Source: Rathayibacter agropyri (GTDB lineage: Bacteria; Actinomycetota; Actinomycetes; Actinomycetales; Microbacteriaceae). From it: DNA of 64,000 nt. Under the pieces are notes generated by a model, which searched no databases, was not told the DNA's origin, and saw only the letters and a list, made by a program, of their open reading frames with translations. The first letter of the stretch is position 1, and the number at the start of each line of letters is the position of its first letter. The position numbers and the translations under genes were made by a program. This document shows, piece after piece, positions 49,397 through 57,986 of this stretch. The DNA is taken from NCBI RefSeq assembly GCF_013249015.1, contig NZ_JABRPL010000003.1, positions 306,467-370,466 on the forward strand. The letters are read 5' to 3'.

Positions 49397-50861
49397 GGGT
49401 GGCGGGTTTCCCGGGGGAGCGCGCAGAACTAAGGCTGAGCGCCGTAGAACGGCCGCAACCGGCTCTCGGCGAGCTCTCAACCTTGGTTATGAACGCGCGA
49501 GCGGCTTCACCCGCGCCTTCTGGGCCGCCACCGCCGCTCTGGTGCTCGCGGTCGGCGGGCTGACCGCCGCGACCGTCTCGAAAGGCCCCCGGGTCGCCTC
49601 CCTCGAGGTCAGCACCGACGGCATCGTGGAGCGCGACGGCGGACGCGTGCGCCTGCACCTCGACCAGGCGGTTGAGCCCGACGCGCTAAAGCGCGTCACC
49701 GTCACTCCGGATGCCCCGCACACCGCCGAACTCGACGGCGGCCTGCTGACGCTGACTTTCGCCCAGACCCTCCGCTACGCCACCACCTACGAGATCGGGA
49801 TCGACGACGCCCGCAGCGTCGCGACGGGCTCCACCGCCGACCTCACCGCGTCCTTCACCACGAAAAATCCCGACCTGTTCACCCTCGACCGCACCGCCGA
49901 CGACCCGTCGCAGCCCGACACGATCCGCGTCCGCCCCCTCTCGGGAGGCGACACCAGGGTCCTATTCACCGCCGACCGGATCCAGGACTACGCCGTGGTC
50001 GGCCCGGTACTGGTCGTGGTGACGATCGAGCCCGACGACACGAACCGGGTCCGCACGCTCACCCTCGACACGGGATCGGAGGGGATCATCCCGCTCCCCG
50101 GCCCTGGCACAGTGCGCGAGCTGCACGCCTCCCCGGAGAAGGGCGTGCTCGGCTGGACGTTCAGCGGCCAGACGCCGACCGGTCCGCTCGACCGCGCGCT
50201 CTACTCCTACGACCTGACGGATCAGAAGGGGGAGGCAGTACCCGTGCTGGGGATCGACGGCGGGCCGCTGCGGGCACGCGACTGGCTCTTCGTGCCGGGG
50301 ACGACCTCGGTCGTGACGCACTCGCTCGATGACACTGTGCTGCTGGTCGACCTGCTGACACCCGGCTCGATCAGCCCGCTCGGCCAGCACGCGGAGCTGC
50401 GCGGCTTCGTGCCGGGCGCAAACCGGCTGGTCGTCGCAGATCCCGAGTCCGGTTCGCTCATCAACCTGGCCGACGGGTCGGTCGAGACGCTTGCGCTCCC
50501 GCCCGCCGAGGTTGGCGCCAGCGCCTCACCGGTGCAGGTCCTCCTGCTCGACTCCGGCAGTTACGTCGAGCTCGAGGCGGAGTACTCCTCCGAGACGGGG
50601 GCAACCCAGTACTCCGTGGTGCGGGTCGACGCCTCGGGAACCTCCGACATCTTCCGCACCTCGCCGACGGGACGCATCCGCGGCATCTGCCTCTCGCCGA
50701 ATGGGCAGTACCTGGCGGTCGAGGCGGTGTCTGTCGAGGGCAAGCCGGATGATTACCCCGACGTGCCGGGATTCAGCGCGACCTCGACGGTGCTGGTCGA
50801 CCTCGGCTCGGGCGACACGGCGCGCAGCGTGAACGGAGTCTCGCGGGACTGGTGCGCGTAG
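49386..50861 (+). CDS. Membrane-anchored protein with SbsA-like Ig domain and beta-propeller
   Basis: 491 residues from ATG 49386, inside the end of the previous gene. An N-terminal basic tail and one span (AFWAATAALVLAVGGLTAAT) anchor it, and a bacterial Ig-like domain follows (VEPDALKRVTVTPDAPHTAE, then LRYATTYEIGIDDA). Residues about 180-490 repeat short strands in the manner of a seven-bladed beta-propeller (GGDTRVLFTADRIQDYAVVG, ELHASPEKGVLGWTFSG). The function is unknown; it is co-transcribed with the UPF0718/TIGR03943 pair. Confidence 0.75.
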   Translation: MSTEGGGFPGGARRTKAERRRTAATGSRRALNLGYERASGFTRAFWAATAALVLAVGGLTAATVSKGPRVASLEVSTDGIVERDGGRVRLHLDQAVEPDALKRVTVTPDAPHTAELDGGLLTLTFAQTLRYATTYEIGIDDARSVATGSTADLTASFTTKNPDLFTLDRTADDPSQPDTIRVRPLSGGDTRVLFTADRIQDYAVVGPVLVVVTIEPDDTNRVRTLTLDTGSEGIIPLPGPGTVRELHASPEKGVLGWTFSGQTPTGPLDRALYSYDLTDQKGEAVPVLGIDGGPLRARDWLFVPGTTSVVTHSLDDTVLLVDLLTPGSISPLGQHAELRGFVPGANRLVVADPESGSLINLADGSVETLALPPAEVGASASPVQVLLLDSGSYVELEAEYSSETGATQYSVVRVDASGTSDIFRTSPTGRIRGICLSPNGQYLAVEAVSVEGKPDDYPDVPGFSATSTVLVDLGSGDTARSVNGVSRDWCA

Positions 50862-51025
50862 GGCATTAGTCGTCGCCGTCAAGGACTCCGCTGACTACCC
50901 GGTCTGATGGAACAGGCGCAGGACGACTGCGACATCCTCTCAGCCCTGCTCGTCACGCACGCGGTCACGCATCTGGTGTGCGAGTCTTCCAGCGCTGGAG
51001 GACGTCACATCTGGGATAACACGCG

Positions 51026-51048
51026 CGCCGCCGTCTTGGGAGGCGGCG
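51026..51048. terminator. Hairpin between convergent genes
   Basis: A seven-bp stem CGCCGCC/GGCGGCG with a nine-base loop, placed between the propeller gene and the FAD oxidase gene. Confidence 0.45.
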
Positions 51049-51061
51049 GAGAAGGCGGTGC

Positions 51062-52513
51062 TCACTCGAAGAATCCCTGACCGGGGGTGAGGACGCGGCT
51101 CGGGTCATGCTGGCGCTTAAGCGTCGAGAACCGCGCGTAGCTCTCGGGCCCAAAGTGGCGGCGCCAGTCGACGGTCGTCATCCTCGGGATCGCGCCGATG
51201 ATGGAGCGCTTGCCGCCCAGCGAGACGAGACGGTCATAGAGGCGGCGGTTGCGCTCGAGCATGGCGTCGACGTCCGGCTCGGCCGGATCGGGGAAGGTGA
51301 GAAGGTCGAGGGTGAAGGCAAATCCGTCGCGGCCGCGGGGCACCGCGAACATCGGAGCCGTGATCTTCCCCGGGTCCAGCGGCGAGAACAGGCACAAACC
51401 GGCGCCGAGGTCCGCGGGGGTGAGCCCGGAGAGGAGTTCGCCGACGAATGTCTCGACCGCGTCGCTCGGGATGAGCAAGCTCAGCCACGGCTTGCGCTGC
51501 TGCCAATGGCCGCCCTCGATAAGGTCCTCGATGAACGACTCGAGGCGGAATGCCCAGTCGCGGTAGGGCAGTGAGAAGCGTGTGCGGTCGCTCGCGATAT
51601 CGCCCAGTCCGGCCTCGAGGTCCTCGACCCCTGCGGCCTCGGGAGTCGAATGATAGGAGCCCAGCTCCATCGCGAGGCGCCACCCCGTGTTGTCAGGCGT
51701 CCGGACAATCGAGCCGGAGTGGTGGTCGAAGCGTGCAGCCGCCATCACCGTCTCCTGGTCGGCGACGAAGCGCTTCAGATCGGTGTAGTAGTAGGTGCGG
51801 ATCGTCGCCGTCGACTCGGCGGGCACCAGATCGAGTTCGACCTTGGTGATCACGCCGACCTGACCTCCGCCTGCCCGGGCCGCGTCGAAGAGTTCGGTAT
51901 GGCACTGACGGGAGGCAGTCACTACCTCTCCGCGTCCGGTCACGATTTCGAGCGACCGGACGATATCGGCCGAGAGACCCACGCGCTGCACGTTGCCTCC
52001 GATTCCGCCAACCGAGACGGTGCCGCCCACCGAGAGCTTGAGGTAGTCGGGGAGGGTGGGGACCGTGGCTCCGATTTCGAGGGCGGCTACCACGACCTCG
52101 GCCCAGGTCGCACCCGCGCCGACGACCGCGCGGGTCGGCTCGATCGTCTCGATCGTTGCGAACGAGCGGGCGTCGATCTGGATGCCGCCCTCGGTCAGCG
52201 CCTGGCCGTAGTTGGAGTGCGATTCGAGCAGACCCGGCCCGTCGCTCTGACCGTTGACGGCGATCCGCAGGCCGTTGCGGCGAGCGAAATCGATCATCTT
52301 GACGATGTCGCCCGTCGAGCCTGCGCGCAGGACGGCCCACGGCGTGCGTGTGATGAAGCCGCCGAAGTCGTGGTGGAAGTCGCCCACGTCCGAGAACTCC
52401 AGCCTGCCGTCGAGCGGGGGGACCAGTTGCATGCCGGTCGTTGAACCATCGGCCGCGGCGGCCTGCTCGGCGAGGATGTCGGTGCCAAGTGGGGTGTCGA
52501 TCTCGGCGTTCAT
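51062..52513 (-). CDS. FAD-linked oxidase, cytokinin-dehydrogenase-like
   Basis: 483 residues from ATG 52513. Residues about 55-235 are a PCMH-type FAD domain. The segment LLESHSNYGQALTEGGIQID corresponds to the covalent-FAD region GHSxxGQAxxxGGI of plant CKX, with the His kept, and VGGTVSVGGIGG follows. The C-terminal part matches the cytokinin-binding domain pattern: KPWLSLLIPSDAVETFV, FAFTLDLLTFPD, and the closing HFGPESYARFSTLKRQHDP then TPGQGFF. Oxidation of adenine-type cytokinins or a related amine is likely but not proven. No signal peptide is seen, so it is cytoplasmic. Confidence 0.75.
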   Translation of the reverse strand: MNAEIDTPLGTDILAEQAAAADGSTTGMQLVPPLDGRLEFSDVGDFHHDFGGFITRTPWAVLRAGSTGDIVKMIDFARRNGLRIAVNGQSDGPGLLESHSNYGQALTEGGIQIDARSFATIETIEPTRAVVGAGATWAEVVVAALEIGATVPTLPDYLKLSVGGTVSVGGIGGNVQRVGLSADIVRSLEIVTGRGEVVTASRQCHTELFDAARAGGGQVGVITKVELDLVPAESTATIRTYYYTDLKRFVADQETVMAAARFDHHSGSIVRTPDNTGWRLAMELGSYHSTPEAAGVEDLEAGLGDIASDRTRFSLPYRDWAFRLESFIEDLIEGGHWQQRKPWLSLLIPSDAVETFVGELLSGLTPADLGAGLCLFSPLDPGKITAPMFAVPRGRDGFAFTLDLLTFPDPAEPDVDAMLERNRRLYDRLVSLGGKRSIIGAIPRMTTVDWRRHFGPESYARFSTLKRQHDPSRVLTPGQGFFE

Positions 52514-52978
52514 TTGCTTCAACCTTCGGTGACGAGGTCCCGTGCGGGCGGAGACAGTGGTGCGCAGGTGATCGGAGGGGGAGAAGGCGGAGGTCATCCG
52601 CTCGAATCGGGTCGTGGTCGACGGCCAGATAGTTGGGTTGCGTCCCGAGTCGTCTGCGTACCAGCTGGCGCAGCCACCGTCCTGCCAGACGGTTCCGGCG
52701 ACGCGGCCACCGCGACCTCGGAATCCTCACACGCTTCCACGCGGGGAGCGTTCGACAAGCCGTGGGGGCGCGCGAACGGCGTGCGCGCGGTAGTGGTGGC
52801 TCCTTCCTGAGTCTCGGCCTCGCGTTGTTCGCGACTGCATGACCGGGCCGGGCCTGCTCGGCGGCGTGCTGCCGCGAGAACGGGAATCAGGTCGATGAGC
52901 ACGAACGCCTACCTGCTGGTGGGGCCGGTCGGTCCGCAGGCCACCGTGGGCGATGCATCTGGCGGCCACGGACGACCA
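52514..52978. other. Intergenic region without a recognisable gene (about 465 bp)
   Basis: This contains the promoter of the FAD oxidase and the 3' flank of the DUF805 gene. Open frames are short and non-coding in style. No repeat was noticed. Confidence 0.4.
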
Positions 52979-53437
52979 CTACCGAGTGTTGCGCTTCGAG
53001 TCGAAGCGCGTCCCCTCGGGCTTCGACGGCAGCACGAACAGGATCACGAGGAAGATGATGCCGGCGATCGGCACGAACGACGCGAGGATCCAGAGGCCGC
53101 TGAAGTTCACGTCGTGCAGCCGACGCCAGATCAGCGCGAGCGACGGGATCAGGGTGGCCAGGGCGATCACCGCGGCGAGCACTCCGACCCACGGCGTGTC
53201 GTACACCGAGCCGCTCCGGAACGGGGTGAGCCTGACGTCGAGGTCGGACCCGGAGCCGTCAAGCAGCCGCAGAAGCACCGACACGATCGTGCCCGCGAGG
53301 ATGATCCACCAGTACTCGGCGCGACTGGCGCGCCCGCGGAACGTGGCGTACTTCGCGAAGAAGCGGCGGACGGCGGCGGCGGGCGGAGCACCGTAGTACG
53401 GGAGTGACAGCGGCGGCTCGGCGGTGCGCGGGCTCAT
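52979..53437 (-). CDS. DUF805 family membrane protein
   Basis: 152 residues with the DUF805 pattern: FFAKYATFRGRASRAEYWWI before span 1, a conserved LALIWRRLHDVNFSG loop, and closing spans WILASFVPIAGIIFLVILF and PSKPEGTRF. About four spans. These are inner-membrane proteins of unknown role. Monocistronic. Confidence 0.9.
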   Translation of the reverse strand: MSPRTAEPPLSLPYYGAPPAAAVRRFFAKYATFRGRASRAEYWWIILAGTIVSVLLRLLDGSGSDLDVRLTPFRSGSVYDTPWVGVLAAVIALATLIPSLALIWRRLHDVNFSGLWILASFVPIAGIIFLVILFVLPSKPEGTRFDSKRNTR

Positions 53438-53543
53438 CGGGGACGGGTGGGGGACAGGCGCGGCGGAGTCATACTCCGACCGTAGCCGGGGCGCCGCGGG
53501 TCACAGTATCGGCCGTATGGGGGAGATCCCCACGCTGCGATGT

Positions 53544-53630
53544 GTTCATAACTCAGGAAAAGTGTCGAAGTCGGAGCCCGTTTCTGCGGATCGGCCGGCT
53601 CCGACACAGACTTCTTCCTTCGTTATGAAC
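53544..53630. repeat. Palindrome family D, copy 1
   Basis: An imperfect 87-base hairpin with GTTCATAAC/GTTATGAAC ends and GTCGGAGCC/GGCTCCGAC inside, directly downstream of the MFS gene and likely its terminator. Its left arm shares GTTCATAACTCAGGA with the copy at 58449. Confidence 0.8.
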
Positions 53631-53642
53631 GCGATGACCTCC

Positions 53643-54866
53643 TCAGCCGCCCACGATCGCCTCTGCTCGCACCGCCGCAGTCGCCCGGGCGTCCACGACC
53701 AGGCTGACAACCAACCCAACCGCCACGATCACGATCGCGACCCACGGCAGTACGTCCAGCCCACTCGCGTCGATCGCGAGACCGCCGACGATCGCGCCGC
53801 CGCCGATACCGATGTTGAACGCGGTCGTCTGCAGGGCTGCCGCCAGGCTCCGCAACTGGAAGGAGGACGTGCGCAGCATCCGGGTCTGCAGCATGGCCGG
53901 GATGCCGCCGAACGCGATGTTCCAGATCACGGCGGCCGCGACTACGGCCGTCGTGGCTCCGCTACCCGCGGCGACCGCGAGACCGATCAGCGCCAGCACC
54001 ACCGCGACCGCGGCGACCACGAAACCGGCCCGGGGGAAGCGGTCCGTCGTGAAGCCGGCGATGACGAGTCCGACGGCGCCCGCGCCACCGAACGCGAAGA
54101 GCACCAACGGCACCGAGTCGGGAGCGAACGAAGCATTCTCGAGCCACGGCGTGATGTAGGTCGAGAGGGTGTTGTGCCCGATCAGCACGAGGAGGATCAC
54201 GAGGCAGACCCCGATCACGCGCGGCAGGGTGCGATCTTTGCGCGCGGGGAGGCGGATCTCGCCGGTCCGCAGCGGGACGTGGTGGTCGACGGCGGGGAGG
54301 AACCGCACGACGATCAGCGCCAGCACCAGCACGATCCCCCCGAGGATCGCGAAGGTCGGCCGCCAGCCGAAGGCGTGCCCGAGTGCGGTGCCGACCGGCA
54401 CGCCGAGGACGAATGCCGCAGAGCCTCCGCCCGCCGTGATCGCGGTCGCCCGGCCGAGCTGCTCTGGAGCGACGAGGTGCGCGGAGTAGGCGGCGACGAC
54501 CGCCCAGAAGAGGCCGTGTGCGAGTCCGCCGAGGATGCGCGCGCCGATCAACAGTTCGAAGGTCGGCGCGAGCGCGGCGAGGACGTTCGCCAGCGCGATG
54601 GTGCACAGCGCCACCAGGACGAGGCTCTTGCGCGAAAAGCGTTGCGTGACGAGGGTCAGCGGAGTCGTCGCCACGACGACCGTTGCGGCGAAGATCGTCA
54701 CGAGCTGACCGGTCAGCGAGATGCTGACGCCGAGGTCGCGTGACATATCAGGGATGAGGCCGGTCGGCAAGAATTCGCTGGTGACCGAGACGAAGATGGC
54801 GCCGGCGAGCGTGAGCAGGCCGATCCAGGGGAAGACGGGGGGTTTCGCGGTGTCCAAGGGGTTCAC
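53643..54866 (-). CDS. MFS exporter (AraJ/DHA1 type)
   Basis: About 407 residues from GTG 54866, preceded by AGGA; the upstream open frame is arginine-rich and rejected. Twelve spans are expected. The start SVTSEFLPTGLIPDMSRDLG, motif A-like TLVTQRFSRKSLVLVALCT and GARILGGLAHGLFWAVVAAY are typical of sugar-efflux/AraJ-like and chloramphenicol-type exporters. The substrate is unknown. Confidence 0.88.
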   Translation of the reverse strand: MNPLDTAKPPVFPWIGLLTLAGAIFVSVTSEFLPTGLIPDMSRDLGVSISLTGQLVTIFAATVVVATTPLTLVTQRFSRKSLVLVALCTIALANVLAALAPTFELLIGARILGGLAHGLFWAVVAAYSAHLVAPEQLGRATAITAGGGSAAFVLGVPVGTALGHAFGWRPTFAILGGIVLVLALIVVRFLPAVDHHVPLRTGEIRLPARKDRTLPRVIGVCLVILLVLIGHNTLSTYITPWLENASFAPDSVPLVLFAFGGAGAVGLVIAGFTTDRFPRAGFVVAAVAVVLALIGLAVAAGSGATTAVVAAAVIWNIAFGGIPAMLQTRMLRTSSFQLRSLAAALQTTAFNIGIGGGAIVGGLAIDASGLDVLPWVAIVIVAVGLVVSLVVDARATAAVRAEAIVGG

Positions 54867-54969
54867 GGTGTCCTGCTGAAGGGGGGTGGGAGGGAGACGA
54901 CCACCAAGCCTCGCACGTCGGCGCGGCCCGTTCGCCCGGGTCGTTCGTCGAGGCACCGCGGCGTGGGCC

Positions 54970-55015
54970 GAGACGCCGCGGCCGGAGGGACGTCTCGCCA
55001 ACGGAGCGGCGTCTC
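54970..55015. terminator. Hairpin after the HATPase-LuxR gene
   Basis: Ten-bp perfect arms GAGACGCCGC/GCGGCGTCTC (54970-54979 with 55006-55015), 26 bases beyond the regulator stop. Confidence 0.6.
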
Positions 55016-55040
55016 GCGACGGCGCCGTTCCGCGTGCGCC

Positions 55041-55853
55041 TCAGCGGGCGAGAGCCGCCAGCTCCGCGCGAGTCCGCGCACCCGCCTTGCGCAGCAGGTT
55101 CGAGACGTGGAACTTCGCCGTGTTCTCGCTGATCCCAAGTTCCACCGCGATCCCGTGATTGGAGGCGCCGAGCGTAATCAGGTGCAGCACCTCCCGCTCC
55201 CGCCCGCTGAGTGCGGCGAGCTCAAGCCCGTCCGGCTGCGCTGGCGGGTCAAGGGGCAGGCGGATCGACAGGGTCGAGCCCCAGCCCGCGGTCGAGGCGA
55301 TGTCGAGGTCGCCATCCAGCCCCCGCACCCGCTCCGCAATCGGTCGCAGCGCCTCGTCGCGCGCGCTCAGCTCCCCGCGCCCGTCGTCCCGAATCTCGAT
55401 CAGCAGGTTCAACCCGTCGCAGTCCCACTGGATCCGCACCCGCCGCGTCTCCTCCGCCTCCACGAACGCGAGCACCGCACGCCGGACGATCGCGCGTGCC
55501 GCGTGCGCCACCTCACCCGGCAGCGCGCGCCCGTTTGCGGGCGGCTCGACAAACTGCACGTCGAGGTCGGCGAAGCGCACGAGCGGGCGCAGGTCACCGC
55601 GCAGGCGCGCGAAGGCGCCCACAACCGGCTCCAGCATCGCGCTGCGCTGCTCGTCGGTCGTGGTCCGCAGCTCGACCAGGGCGTTCGTCGCGATCTCGAC
55701 CGCCTCGGCGCGCGCGGCTCGGTCATCGAGTCGGGGCGAGCGGAGCGCGGCGAGCACGGATTCGAGGGTCACGGCGTGCCGGTCGGCCTGCTCGGCTACC
55801 AGACGGGCGTGCTCAAGCAGCACCGAGCGGGAGGCGGGGGCGGAGGGATCCAT
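55041..55853 (-). CDS. Fused HATPase-LuxR regulator beside hxlBA
   Basis: 270 residues. Residues about 90-200 look like a histidine-kinase ATPase domain (GLNLLIEIRDDGRGELSARD, an N-to-G2-like region, and GLDGDLDIASTAGWGSTLSI). No phospho-accepting histidine or receiver domain is present. The C-terminal 60 residues are a LuxR/GerE HTH (LSGREREVLHLITLGASNHG, NTAKFHVSNLLRKAGARTRA). It is transcribed divergently from the formaldehyde-fixing operon and is its likely regulator, sensing a ligand or ATP directly. Confidence 0.85.
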   Translation of the reverse strand: MDPSAPASRSVLLEHARLVAEQADRHAVTLESVLAALRSPRLDDRAARAEAVEIATNALVELRTTTDEQRSAMLEPVVGAFARLRGDLRPLVRFADLDVQFVEPPANGRALPGEVAHAARAIVRRAVLAFVEAEETRRVRIQWDCDGLNLLIEIRDDGRGELSARDEALRPIAERVRGLDGDLDIASTAGWGSTLSIRLPLDPPAQPDGLELAALSGREREVLHLITLGASNHGIAVELGISENTAKFHVSNLLRKAGARTRAELAALAR

Positions 55854-55860
55854 CCCCCGA

Positions 55861-55912
55861 ACCTACCCGGGAAGCCTACCCGTCGGCAGCCGACCCGCCC
55901 GATCGGGTAGGT
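55861..55912. promoter_or_regulatory. Repeated CCTACCCG motifs between regulator and hxlB
   Basis: ACCTACCCG at 55861, CCTACCCG at 55875 and the inverted CGGGTAGGT at 55904, three copies within 52 bp of the divergent promoter region. They probably bind the adjacent LuxR-type regulator. Confidence 0.55.
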
Positions 55913-55967
55913 GCTCCTCCTCGGTCAGGGGGCGGCACCTCCTCGAGAGAACGAGCAGGGTTAACGG

Positions 55968-56555
55968 ATGAGCGACACCGCCGATCCGACCACCGACCCC
56001 GCTGCCGCGCTCACCGCGATCACCGCCGAGGTCTCCGCTGCCGCCGCTGCCCTGGGCGATGCCGGCGCCGGGCAGCTCGAGAGTGTGGCCTCGCTCCTCG
56101 CCGACGCCAACCGCGTCTTCGTGCACGGAGCCGGCCGCTCCGGCCTCGCGCTGCAGATGACCGCGATGCGCCTGATGCACCTCGGCCTGCGCGTCCACGT
56201 CGTCGGCGACGCGACCACTCCCGCGATCACCTCGGGCGATGTCTTGCTCACCGCGAGCGGCTCCGGTACGACCGGCGGCATCGTCCGCGCCGCGCAGAAC
56301 GCCGTCGACGCCGGAGCCCGGGTCGCCGCGCTCACCACAGCCGCTGACTCGCCGCTCGCCGCGCTCGCTTCCGCCGTGGTCATCGTGCCCGCCGCCGACA
56401 AGCTCGACCGCTCCGGCCGCGCCTCCGCCCAGTACTCGGGGGGCCTGTTCGAGCAGGTCGTCGTCGTCGCCGGCGACGCGCTCTTCCACGCCCTGTGGCA
56501 GCGGAGCGGCCTCGACGCCGACGAGCTCTGGCCGCGCCACGCAAACCTCGAGTGA
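55968..56555 (+). CDS. hxlB: 6-phospho-3-hexuloisomerase
   Basis: 195 residues. The SIS domain is clear: VFVHGAGRSGLALQMTAMRL, the phosphosugar-binding LLTASGSGTTGGIVRAAQNA, and LDRSGRASAQYSGGLFEQVV with the conserved S-x-Q-Y-x-G-x-L-F-E. It converts 3-hexulose 6-phosphate to fructose 6-phosphate. With the next gene it forms the ribulose-monophosphate route that fixes or detoxifies formaldehyde in the cytoplasm. Confidence 0.93.
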   Translation: MSDTADPTTDPAAALTAITAEVSAAAAALGDAGAGQLESVASLLADANRVFVHGAGRSGLALQMTAMRLMHLGLRVHVVGDATTPAITSGDVLLTASGSGTTGGIVRAAQNAVDAGARVAALTTAADSPLAALASAVVIVPAADKLDRSGRASAQYSGGLFEQVVVVAGDALFHALWQRSGLDADELWPRHANLE

Positions 56556-56617
56556 CCCCCGAACCCCTCCGGGAGCGCATCCTGCGCCCCTTCTCCACCG
56601 ATGAGAAAGAAGCACCC

Positions 56618-57241
56618 ATGAAGCTCCAGTTCGCCATGGACACCCTCAGCACCGAGGCCGCCCTCGAACTCGCCGCCGCCGCGGCCCCGCACGTCGACAT
56701 CCTCGAGCTGGGTACCCCGCTCATCAAGAGTGCCGGAGTCTCGGCCATCACCGCGATTAAGCAGGCGCACCCCGACAAGACCGTGTTCGCCGACCTCAAG
56801 ACGATGGACGCCGGCGAACTTGAGGCCGACCTGGCTTTCTCAGCCGGAGCGGACCTGGTCACCGTCCTCGGCGTCGCCGGTGACAGCACGATCACGGGCG
56901 CCGTCGCCGCCGCGAAGAAGCACGGCAAGGGCGTCGTCGTCGACCTCATCGGCGTCCCCGACAAGGCCGAGCGCGCGAAGCAGGTCGTCGCCCTGGGCGC
57001 CGAATTCGTCGAGATGCACGCCGGCCTCGACGAGCAGGCCGAGGACGGTTACACGCTCGACTCCCTGCTGACCGACGGCACCTCCTCGGGCGTCCCGTTC
57101 TCGGTCGCGGGAGGCGTCAGCACCGCCACGATCGAGGCCGTTCGGCGCTCGGGCGCCCAGGTCGCCGTCGCGGGCAGCGCCATCTACAGCGCTCCCGACG
57201 TCGGACAAGCCGCCGCCGCCCTCCGCGCCGCCATCGCCTGA
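56618..57241 (+). CDS. hxlA: 3-hexulose-6-phosphate synthase
   Basis: 207 residues from ATG 56618. A TIM barrel of the orotidine-phosphate-decarboxylase suprafamily: MKLQFAMDTLSTEAALELAA, the catalytic VFADLKTMDAGELEAD (D-x-K-x-x-D), and VAGGVSTATIEA. It condenses formaldehyde with ribulose 5-phosphate. It lies 62 bases after hxlB. In a non-methylotroph such a pair normally serves formaldehyde detoxification or pentose supply. Confidence 0.94.
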   Translation: MKLQFAMDTLSTEAALELAAAAAPHVDILELGTPLIKSAGVSAITAIKQAHPDKTVFADLKTMDAGELEADLAFSAGADLVTVLGVAGDSTITGAVAAAKKHGKGVVVDLIGVPDKAERAKQVVALGAEFVEMHAGLDEQAEDGYTLDSLLTDGTSSGVPFSVAGGVSTATIEAVRRSGAQVAVAGSAIYSAPDVGQAAAALRAAIA

Positions 57242-57274
57242 CCCGCCCTGCCCCGCCCTGCCTCTCGCGAAATG

Positions 57275-57348
57275 TCGCGAGATCTCCTCGAACGGACGAG
57301 ATCCCCTGCCCCGGCGGAAGATCTCGTCCGTTCTTCTGCATCTCGCGA
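57275..57348 (+). terminator. Two-storey hairpin after hxlA
   Basis: An outer stem TCGCGAGAT/ATCTCGCGA (57275-57283 with 57340-57348) encloses a 13-bp stem (57290-57302 with 57321-57333), beginning 34 bases after the hxlA stop. Confidence 0.7.
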
Positions 57349-57438
57349 GCCGCCAGCCGAGCCGCCAGCCGGGCCGCCAGCACTGCTCAGCGCCTGCCCA
57401 GCGCGCTCAGGCAAGCTTGCGAGAGCCGATGGTGGCGA

Positions 57439-57489
57439 CCGGACGAGGGAGCAGTACCCGGACAGCGACAAGACTGACTCGTGGGAGTC
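57439..57489 (+). ncRNA. Guanidine-III (ykkC-III) riboswitch
   Basis: The segment CCGGACGAGG, then GTACCCGGACAG and GACAAGACTGACTC, matches the ykkC-III consensus block by block, including the ACAAGAC core and the CCGG/CCGG elements that form the pseudoknot. Immediately downstream GACTC (57476-57480) can pair with GAGTC (57485-57489), which overlaps the GGGAG ribosome site of the exporter. Guanidine binding should hold the 3' strand of the aptamer in the pseudoknot, freeing the ribosome site and turning translation on. The gene behind it is an SMR exporter, as expected. Confidence 0.85.
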
Positions 57490-57492
57490 GCC

Positions 57493-57807
57493 ATGTCCTG
57501 GATCGTCCTCATCCTCTCCGGTGTTCTCGAGGCTGTGTGGGCCACCGCCCTCGGCAAGTCGGAGGGATTCACCCGGCTCGGCCCGTCGGTGGTCTTCGGA
57601 GTCGGCGTCGTCGCGAGCATGGCGGGACTCGCCTACGCGATGCGTGAGCTGCCCACCGGCACCGCTTACGCGGTGTGGGTCGGGATCGGCGCGTCCCTGA
57701 CCGTCCTCTACGGGATGTTCTTCGGCGACGAGGGCTTCTCGCTCGCGCGCACCCTCCTGGTCCTCGGCATCGTCACCTGCGTGATCGCCCTCAAGCTCGT
57801 CCCCTAA
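57493..57807 (+). CDS. SMR-family guanidinium exporter (SugE/Gdx)
   Basis: 104 residues from ATG 57493 behind GGGAG. Four spans with the SMR landmarks: the active glutamate in SGVLEAVWATALGKSEGFTR, and AYAMRELPTGTAYAVWVGIG, ending GIVTCVIALKLVP. The WATALGKSEGF version belongs to the SugE/Gdx branch, which exports guanidinium in exchange for protons. The riboswitch directly upstream strongly supports that assignment. Confidence 0.92.
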   Translation: MSWIVLILSGVLEAVWATALGKSEGFTRLGPSVVFGVGVVASMAGLAYAMRELPTGTAYAVWVGIGASLTVLYGMFFGDEGFSLARTLLVLGIVTCVIALKLVP

Positions 57808-57986
57808 CCCCCGCACCCCACCCGCCAGCCTCGCGGGTTACGCGACACGCCGACGGAGGTGTACCCAAGAGGCATCCCGCGAGGCGTGATGCGGTGGTTG
57901 CAGGAGAACGCGCGTTCCCCCTAGGCTCGGAGGATCAGGGGAGAACGATCGTTCTACTGCTTTTCCCCGCTCGCCTAGGAGGATTC

